A stretch of 64,000 nucleotides of DNA from Merzomyia westermanni (lineage: Eukaryota > Arthropoda > Insecta > Diptera > Tephritidae): assembly GCA_949987695.1 (NCBI GenBank), contig OX465290.1:37246259-37310258 (forward strand), read 5' to 3'. Positions 56,731 to 64,000 of this stretch are shown piece after piece (within the stretch, counting starts at the first letter, position 1; each line of letters starts with the position of its first letter). The position numbers and the translations under genes were made by a program. The notes beneath the pieces are model-generated. The model was not told the DNA's origin. It saw only the letters and a list, made by a program, of their open reading frames with translations, and did not search any database.

Positions 56731-57600
56731 TATATTTTTCCCAAGTCTCAATATCTATCAGTTAGTTACATATATAGTTTTGCTAAAAAAATTCTGTAAA
56801 AAACCGGCCTAATTTCGAAAAATTTGCTTAATATATCAATAGCGTTATATATGAATGAGTAATCAATCTTGTATGTACTCGTATATAATATACTTTCTTT
56901 GATTAATGGTTTTTAAGATCTGCTCGTACTTTAAACTCTACTGCCATATTACAAAACAGCATTATTCACGAATTTGTGTTTGTTGAGTAAATATCTAATT
57001 TTGATTTATTATAAAGATTTTACCTTTGGTTTAAAATAAAAAAACACATGCTAAAAATGCAGTTCTCTGGATTGCAAAACACGGTAATAAGTATTATTAA
57101 TATTCCTGCTGGCATCCGCAATGCGATTAGGTTCCTGAGTATATCTCTATACATAGCATCTATATGTATGTACAAGCCTTTATAGCTTTTTTGCACTTTC
57201 CCTCTTGGCGCAAGAAACCATTGAAGCAATTAAATTTTTTGCTTAGAATTGCGTACGTGGTACATGGTTCTGGGAGCAAAAGCCTCTGCACGAATACTCC
57301 ATGTCGGTCGAATACCTGAATGTTTCACTTAAATATCAACAAAATAAAATGGGCTGCGCCCATGTGAAACATCTTTGCTTTATTGTCAATGTATGTTTGA
57401 TATAACTTTGATCATACATATACATATATCTACTTACTCCACTAGAAGTGCACAAACAAACTGCAATCAAGCATGGTATGATTGAAGATAATTGAAGCAA
57501 ACTGAGCCTGCATGCTACCTGGTATACATACGAGTACATAGTATATAAAATAGGATGTTTCGTTTTCAAGTGACTTTTTCTTTATAGAAAATAAAGACTC
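56731..57600. other. No gene recognised
   Basis: Minus frames at 57,020-57,229 and 57,336-57,569 have no family motif. Confidence 0.5.
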
Positions 57601-57612
57601 TATAGGCGTTTT

Positions 57613-57898
57613 CGTGGTGTGGCGGTAGTGTTGCTGACCACCACACCAAGGTCCAAGGTACACCAAAAGTAGTTTGGAAAATTTTTTTTTCAAAACGGGG
57701 TCGCCCTTCGGCAGTGGTTTGGCAAACTCTCCGAGTGCATTTCTGCCATGATTTGCAGAGGCCGTTCGGAATCGGCAAAAAACTGTAGGTCCCGCCAATT
57801 TGTAGGAAAAATTAGAAGCAGCACACCACGAATTTGTTAGAGAAGCTCGGCTTTAATTTCCCCAGGAGGCATACATACCGCCAATTATTTATTTATTT
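57613..57898 (+). mobile_element. SINE-C, tRNA-derived, with 12-bp target duplication
   Basis: Head GTGTGGCGGTAGTGTTGC resembles pol III box A, and AAGGTCCAAGG sits near the box B position. The body is GGGGTCGCCCTTCGGCAGTG, GGCAAACTCTCCGAGTG, CATTTCTGCCATG, GTTCGGAATCGGC, AACTGTAGGTCCC and GCACACCACGAATTTG, and the tail is ATTTATTTATTTTA. It is flanked by TATAGGCGTTTT (57,601-57,612) and TATAAGCGTTTT (57,899-57,910), one mismatch. This body recalls a SINE common in acalyptrate flies, from memory. The minus frames at 57,442-57,798 run through it and are not genes. Confidence 0.87.
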
Positions 57899-57954
57899 TA
57901 TAAGCGTTTTTTTCCGTAAGCACTTAGGGACATATGAATAAAATAGCAACAAAG

Positions 57955-58140
57955 ATTTTTTTCTTTTAAATTTGAAATTTTGCTTAGAAAAGCAAATGCG
58001 AAGTTGTCCCTTTCATGATAGCAACCGCAGTTTTGAGCGATCATTTCTCCTAGTTTTTTTGTTTTTGTTGCTTTCAATTGCATAATTTTCTTGGGAGAGC
58101 AAAAAAAAAAATGGTATCTAGCATCGAAACGACGAAAAAA
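57955..58140 (+). repeat. TCTAGCATCGAAA repeat, copy 3
   Basis: GATAGCAACC, GTTGCTTTCAATTG, GAGAGCAAAAAAAAA and GGTATCTAGCATCGAAACGA align with copy 2. Confidence 0.6.
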
Positions 58141-59340
58141 ATATGGGGTTTTAAAAACAGCTTCGCTGGATAGCTTGCCGGTGAATTGGGCAGGCACACC
58201 ACAGCTTCAATGTGGAAATTCGGACGCATGCGCTCGCACACCATAACTCTTCATCCAAGCTTATCTTTATTAGCGTTTTATTATTTTTGAGACGGAATAT
58301 TAACATTACCACCTCATCTAAGTCGATTTGTGGTACGTTTTTTCCATCTCAGGGATTAAAGCAGTGCTCTCGGCATAGCTTATTTACGCCTGGTTCGTCG
58401 ATGACCAGCATTGTCTCTGCTGGAATGCTTTTAAATTCTGGAACCCAACGTCATCCTACAGATATTGCTTTAGAATTTTCGGACATTACTCCTATGAGTT
58501 GAAGATGCTACTTCTCCCACTAACTACTTTCGGCTTCCCGTTTCTTTTCGCAGAGAGCGAAAGCGCTTACTCACACTACATGTTTCGCCAGTAACATTAC
58601 ACATCGTAGTAGATATTCTTCCGGGCAGCTGGAGCCGTACAAGGACCTCAGTAGGGGTAATTATTGAGTGCGAAATATGCTCTCAGATAGAAGCTTCGAT
58701 AGCGGAGTTAATAAATTAAAAGCTGTATTGGGCGTACGCAGCTTTTTTGCCCTAATATTGACTTTTGCTTCTGTGTGAACTTCGTCCCTCCACAGGGCCA
58801 TGTGTATCTTAGCTACCACAAGATGTTCGATCGCGTCGATATTTGGATCTCACGAAGGCACATTCTCCCGTTTTGTTGACCAAGGCACAGCCGGATAGCT
58901 TGATAGAGCTTCTTAAGCTGAAACCTAATACTACAGAATGCACAAAAATGTACAAACAACTACGTCATGTACGTGTAACAAGAACTGAGTCTCCCAACAG
59001 CAATATTTCTTGTTGGTTCTTATATATTGCCGATTGTTTTTATGTCTATATATATCCTAAAAATGTTTCTAATATTTTTATTTGAAATAGCAATGTCGTC
59101 GCCAGGTCGCAGGGTTCGCAAAAGGCAAACGCCTCCTCTCAGCAATTCTTCCTGCTTCTGAACACCCCCTTGCTGATTACTAAATCCCGCTGGTCTACAA
59201 CTTTGGCACGTACAAAACCAGTATCCTGATTCCTATGGGCCAACATTTCTCACGTTGCTGCGTCTTTTTGCACGATTTCTTTGAACTAGCACATTTTCGC
59301 TTCCGGTTTTTGTAAGTACCTAATGTATTTTATGTTCTTA
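58141..59340. other. Less AT-rich region, possible decayed coding sequence
   Basis: Composition is more even than its surroundings and both strands are fairly open: plus frame 58,212-58,502 and, on the minus strand, segments such as VPEFKSIPAETMLVIDEPG (about 58,450-58,385) and HLVVAKIHMALWRDEVH (about 58,830-58,780). I recognise no family. It could be a decayed retrotransposon or old gene sequence. Confidence 0.35.
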
Positions 59341-62300
59341 TGTTATTCTTTACTAACTACACACACATACACACAAATACTTGCGTGCATACATCCCTGC
59401 TTATAAATGATTCGTACTCATCGCTTCCTTTTTGGCTTTGCTTTAGCAAAATGTACAACTCTAATGGGAATTTACAATTTTTACTTTGCAATGGCACAAT
59501 CTGTGACGCTGTTGGGCGCAGCTGAGCGCTCAATGCAAAAGGCAGAGAGCAAATGTTTAACTTGACTGCAGTGCAGCAAGATGTGGAGAGTTTGAAATTG
59601 GATATAAAACAATTCTTTCTTAAAGATGCCGATTAATTTTTTTTTGTAAAACTCTGCTTTCCTTGGGTGTTTCGATGTTGAGCTTTTCTTGTGTTTTTAT
59701 TTATTCACGTTTTGTGCCACACAGAAGCAGACACGGATCTTAGCTGCGGCGTAATAGCAAGCCGAGACGATTTTCCAAAATAGCTACATTGGAAGCATGC
59801 GGAAAGGTTAAGGTAACGTTGTGGATATTTTTGAATGTCCTTGCTGTTAAAAACTGGTACTCTAATTGGCCAGGCGTCCTCGAATAACAAAAATTAGTGT
59901 ACTACATTCTAAGAATTTCTAACTCGGTTTTGCCACTCGGAGTGAAATGGAATATGCCAATATTCCAAATGGAAAATATATCTGTGTAGAGTTAATCGGA
60001 TTCTATGAATATAGGTACTATGCTCCGTTTCATGTTCTCTTGATTAAGCATTGCCACTAAGAGGTTTTTACAAGGTTTCCACCTATTAGACATTTTACCA
60101 TTGGTTTCAAAAAAAGGTATTATTCGACGTATTTCAACAGAAGTGTTTCTGGTAGGATTACCACCAAAAGGTGCCACCTACTTCTGTTATATTTATTTTA
60201 AAGCATATCTGCTACTCTCGTCCTGACACATTTCTATGAAATATTGTATATTGGATATCAGTCCAAGCTTTCTTGTATAGGTGTTTAGGAGACTTTGGAA
60301 GAGTTGCCACCTATTTTAAATTGAAAAAAAGGAAATAAGATTTATTTAGGTAGCTACAACAACCTTAATAATATGGCAGCCTTAAAAAATTCTGAGTAAG
60401 CTTCACACTAAAGACGATGGGTCCTTGCAAATGTCGAGTTGCCGGAGTTGAAACAACCGGAAAAGAACAAGAAATGATAGTTGCTAGGAATGGTTCTGCT
60501 TGGAAAAGTAGTCAATATTACTGGATCATGAATTCTCATTCCTAAATCTGGCAGACCTCTTCAACTTAGTCAGATAAGGGGCGTTCAAAATGTTTGGTTT
60601 GGGGGAGTGATAGTTTCCTCAATACCGTTTTGAAGTGTGCCGTGATTGACTATACCGATAGTCTAAAATCACTTGATTTAAACCGCCACTTACAGAGCAG
60701 TGTTGTTATTGTGCAATTAACGGAATCCATGTGGATGAGTGGAAACTTAAGGATATATTAATCAAAAATTATCTAAATACTTATCTGCTGTCTAGAGAAG
60801 GGATAGCGGCCAATAATACTAGCCTTGATTAAATGATGTCCCTTACTTGGTAAGTTTGTGCTAATATACGAGCCTTGGCTTAAGCAAAGAAATTTGTAGA
60901 ATAATGGAGTCACCTCGCCATTTTCGGTTACAAATTTTAGACTGGAAGCGATGTTATCGAATCTTGAACCGATATTACAACCTAAGTCCAGCAATTTTAA
61001 AATATCTCTTGTCTACAGACTTTTCTTCAGTTTAGTCCAACAACATTTACCTACAATTTCCTATGATTTCCGTTAGAAGCGACTGATAAAAATACTTTGT
61101 TGGAATTGTGCCGATTAGGCAGATTTAAATATTAACAACAATAGATTAAAAAGAAAATGAAGGTCAATTAAAAACAATATTAAATACATTTGATAAGTTT
61201 AACCCTTAACTCAAAATGAATCCCACCTGAGACATTGTACCCCATTTGTCTTTTGCCTACAAAACCATGACCCTGCTATTATTCCAATTTTAATTAAACT
61301 TATAATTTTCTCTTGTTCAATTGTGCTAATTATCCAACAGGTCATAGAATTAGATTTCATGCTATGAATTTCAACCCAATGTCATTAATAGCAGTTGAAA
61401 AGCAACTTTGTGTTCAAACGCCCCTTTGAACTCATATAATTAACACGTAACTTCACTTTGTGGCATATAATAGAGCACCCACACACATACATTTGTTGGT
61501 ATGTTTGTAGGTGTATACCACTCTTTGCTCGCCTTTCCTTTATGACTTGAACTTTCTTGTTTATTCGTTTTGCACTAATTTGAAATGAATACGTTTGTCC
61601 GTATGTTGCTAGCGTGGCCGGTTGTCACTCTGACTTTCCTACTGCCAACAGACATCTATGTTATCTTTTCATTTCACAAGTGTCTAATAACTACTGTCAA
61701 CAATTTGGTCTTCAACTGTGTAGACAATAGTAAGAGATAAGTAGTGAGCACTGAATAGGAAGTGAAATAGACGAACAGTACACCTACATGCATAGTAGAC
61801 TTGGCCAAAAAAAATTAAAAAAAAAATGTTTGTAAAGTTTCATACCTTAGTATTAAATTTTACAGATTGATTTAATTTCTGCCTTTAAACTGCTAAATTC
61901 GAGGACAAAATTAAATCCACACAGTAGGAAATTGAAATTAAAGCAAACAATTTTTTAATACAAATTTTCAGTAAGCGGGACGCAAAAATTGATATAAAAA
62001 AGATGAATACACGACCTTAAATGGATTAAATTGCGAATCCGAGCGCGCTCTCATAATTTAATAATGTTTTGAGCACCATTAAACATCCAACAACAAAAAA
62101 AAACCGTTAGTGTGTTGGGCAATAAACGAAGAAAATAATTTTTTTGTCCACTACAATAGTGAATAATTTAAAAATTAAGAGCTTAAAAAAATGTTTTGCC
62201 TATGGTTTTCTGCAGCATTGTTTTCTTTGTACACGAATTTCCAACTAAACCCGTAATATCAGAAAACCATTATAGCGGTCCAGCACTCTTAAGCTTACGA

Positions 62301-62377
62301 AAAATTTTGTTGAGAACGTTTTATGGACAATTTGATTCTTTACAAAACTACATATGAAAGGCTTTTCCATGTAAACA
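59341..62377. other. No gene recognised
   Basis: About 3 kb without an identifiable gene or transposon end. Small frames at 59,340-59,525, 59,705-59,890, 59,992-60,177 and 60,773-60,994 lack motifs. Confidence 0.5.
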
Positions 62378-62588
62378 AAAAAGGAAACTTATAAAATATT
62401 TAATAAAAAAGGGTACAAAAAAATTGTTCAATGAAAGGTAGATAAATCGTTTTTTCCATTAAAAGGTAGAAATATCTTGCTAAAAAATGTGTTTCTACAT
62501 TTTAATGGAAAAAAGATTTGTCTATCTTTAACGGAACAACTTTGTTTCTACCCCTTTTTATTAAACATTTTATAAATTTGCCTCTTTT
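62378..62588. mobile_element. Palindromic MITE, about 210 bp
   Basis: AAATATTTAATAAAAAAGGG, GTACAAAAAAATTGTTC, AAAGGTAGATAAATC and TTTTTTCCATTAAAAGGTAG on the left are mirrored by complementary CTACATTTTAATGGAAAAAA, GATTTGTCTATCTTTA, GGAACAACTTTGTTTC and CCCCTTTTTATTAAACATTT on the right. Arms of about 95 bases enclose a short loop. Confidence 0.78.
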
Positions 62589-63183
62589 AATTATTTGAAA
62601 TATAAGTTTACTTTTTACGGCCAGCCTTCCATATATGTAGCTAAATTTTTTGCTATCATAGTTTGGCTGTTTCAAAGCAATAATCAGATTAGTTATGCAA
62701 AATCTACAGTAGCAATGATATACCTCTACTAATTAGCATTAAGGTTTGAAATCTCAAAAATAATATCAACATAATATTTCAAAATTTTTTTTTTTATTTA
62801 GCTCAGTCTAATGTTCATATATATTGGTATAACTACTTGAAACCGAGCTATCATGTGTACAACGGTTGGTTTAAGGTTTTCACTTAACTGTTTATTATGT
62901 TAAGGATTTATATATAATAAAACTTACTATTTAGTTTTTGTACTTATTTGTAATAGATATAATATAAGTCCTTTACCGGATTGTAATTATTATGAATTTT
63001 ATAAAAACAATAAGAGGGTTTATCTATGCTTTATATCTCTAATATAAATTCGCAAGTTGAAAAACTTTGTGCCGTTTTACGGCCAAACTACAAATCTAAG
63101 TTATAAACAATTATATATGTGTCGATAGGTCTATCCAAGCGGTAGTGCACTCAATCAAAAAAAAATTATCATAATATGGAAAA
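62589..63183. other. No gene recognised
   Basis: AT-rich sequence without motif. Confidence 0.5.
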
Positions 63184-63370
63184 ATCAGTTTAAAAATGAC
63201 AACACTACTAATGGTAAACATGTATTCACACTATTGAGCCGTAGCTGTGTAAGTAGACATGTCACGCATATTACTGATTAGTGGACCAATGAAAAACACG
63301 TATTCACACTATAGAGTCGTTATTGTGTGAGTAAACGTGTAATGCATTTTTGCTTCAGTCGTTGTTATTG
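63184..63370 (+). repeat. Two tandem palindromic units
   Basis: ATGTATTCACACTATTGAG...GTGTAAGTAGACATGT (63,219-63,262) and ACGTATTCACACTATAGAG...GTGTGAGTAAACGTGT (63,298-63,343) are two versions of one unit, each with partly complementary halves (CACGTATTCACAC against GTGTGAGTAAACGTG). A third diverged copy lies at 14.95 kb. Confidence 0.65.
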
Positions 63371-63439
63371 CACTGATCACTGGCTACGATGCCCGGTGTC
63401 AGCAGCTCTCCTGAGACCAAAGGGAGTTGCTTTTTTGGA

Positions 63440-63880
63440 CACATTAACTCTTTAACTGTTTATGTCGAGTATACTCGTCAGAGCGAAATAAAAATCTTTC
63501 GCATAATGTCGAATATACTCGTCGTGAAGATAAAAAAATCGCATTCGTATTATTTTAAACGAATCAACTGTAATTTATTTCCCTCAAAAAGGGCAAATAA
63601 ATATCTCTCAAAAAATGCACATTTTAGAATATTTGACTTAGATTTCTTGAAATTCAGTTGGCCTTTTATTGCTTCTGTTATCATTCCTTGATGCCTTAAT
63701 TTTATCTTTATGTCATATTTTTTTATCTATGAAATAAATTTTGTTGTTAACAACGAATAAAAATATATATTTTCAAAAAAACCAACACGCAACGTTTGAT
63801 TTTTAATATAATTGCCTACTTTTATAGGCAGAAACATTTTACTCTGTTTATGTCGAGTATACTCGTCTTATCTGGAAAAT
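63440..63880. repeat. Direct copies of the palindrome CGAGTATACTCG; possible piggyBac-type end
   Basis: CTGTTTATGTCGAGTATACT followed by CGTC occurs at 63,456 and 63,844, and a variant ATGTCGAATATACTCGTC at 63,506. The first copy is preceded by TTAA CTCTTTAACTG, which resembles piggyBac-type ends (TTAA target, CCCTTTAACTG-like start). No matching opposite end is visible. The 100-residue frame 63,389-63,691 spans this and has no known motif. Confidence 0.4.
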
Positions 63881-64000
63881 AATTAAGCAGGGCGAAAAAG
63901 TTTTTCGAAACAAAATTAAAAAGTTAAAGGTGGTAAAGGGGATGGTTCATCATCCCCTTTCTATTTATATGTAACAAAATGTGTTGTCTTCATAACCCAA

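Noticed and set aside
57442..57798. 118-residue minus-strand frame
   Set aside because: It runs through the SINE-C body in antisense and shows no domain of its own.
1..64000. CRISPR arrays, operons, Shine-Dalgarno sites or bacterial promoters
   Set aside because: The repeat types, LINE and SINE content and AT-rich non-coding DNA are those of an insect genome. No spacer-like repeat array is present.

Overview
The window looks like strongly AT-rich, repeat-dense DNA from a fly. Insect-type transposons, eukaryotic non-LTR elements and tRNA-derived SINEs are present, and there is no bacterial signature. The 57.6 kb SINE resembles short interspersed repeats I associate with tephritid and other acalyptrate flies, so a fruit fly is my best guess; this is inference. 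I found no intact host protein gene, no rRNA gene and no functional tRNA gene. Nearly every long open frame is a transposon remnant or a frame opened by a simple repeat.

Layout. 0-8.8 kb: AT-rich filler, an (AAAAT)n array, a reverse-strand LINE fragment (3.5-4.5 kb, family LINE-1 here) and a small SINE tail. 8.9-13.9 kb: two copies of one non-autonomous Helitron, the second interrupted by a 485-bp inverted-repeat element with a clean 8-bp target duplication; other relic repeats lie between them. 15.3-15.9 kb: (AAAAT)n. 17.1-18.1 kb: internally deleted piggyBac relic. 18.7-22.2 kb: a LINE-1 copy split by a solo LTR, which is itself split by a nearly intact 1.3-kb Tc1/mariner-like transposon (three nested layers). 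23.2-23.9 kb: two SINE copies head to head as one insertion with a 17-bp duplication. 24.9-25.6 kb: a (GGTGAT)n array. 28.5-29.6 kb: R1-like LINE relic. 32.1-33.2 kb: SINE hairpin, SINE, then (AAAAT)n. 35.7-36.1 kb: a Penelope-like terminal motif. 39.3-44.4 kb: a second LINE (LINE-2), endonuclease plus reverse transcriptase, dead and carrying four later insertions. 46.5-47.4 kb: SINE and (AAAAT)n. 51.0 kb: a miniature mariner inside (TAA)n. 53.5-55.0 kb: a tandem duplication of degraded SINE sequence. 55.9, 57.6, 62.4 and 63.2-63.9 kb: MITE-like elements, a SINE with target duplication, and palindromic repeats.

How the parts relate. The nesting orders the insertions: LINEs first, then LTR and SINE insertions, then DNA transposons and miniatures. 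Two miniature families share terminal repeats or transposase fragments with longer elements here. The SINE families end in a shared tail (GAGCTCAAGGCCAAG read on one strand, beside an AATAATAATTTT hairpin). That tail recurs at many sites, twice flanked by perfect inverted repeats whose sequence differs between loci. This tail module and the inverted or dimeric SINE insertions are the least ordinary structures seen. All family assignments come from reading motifs by eye; no database search was run.
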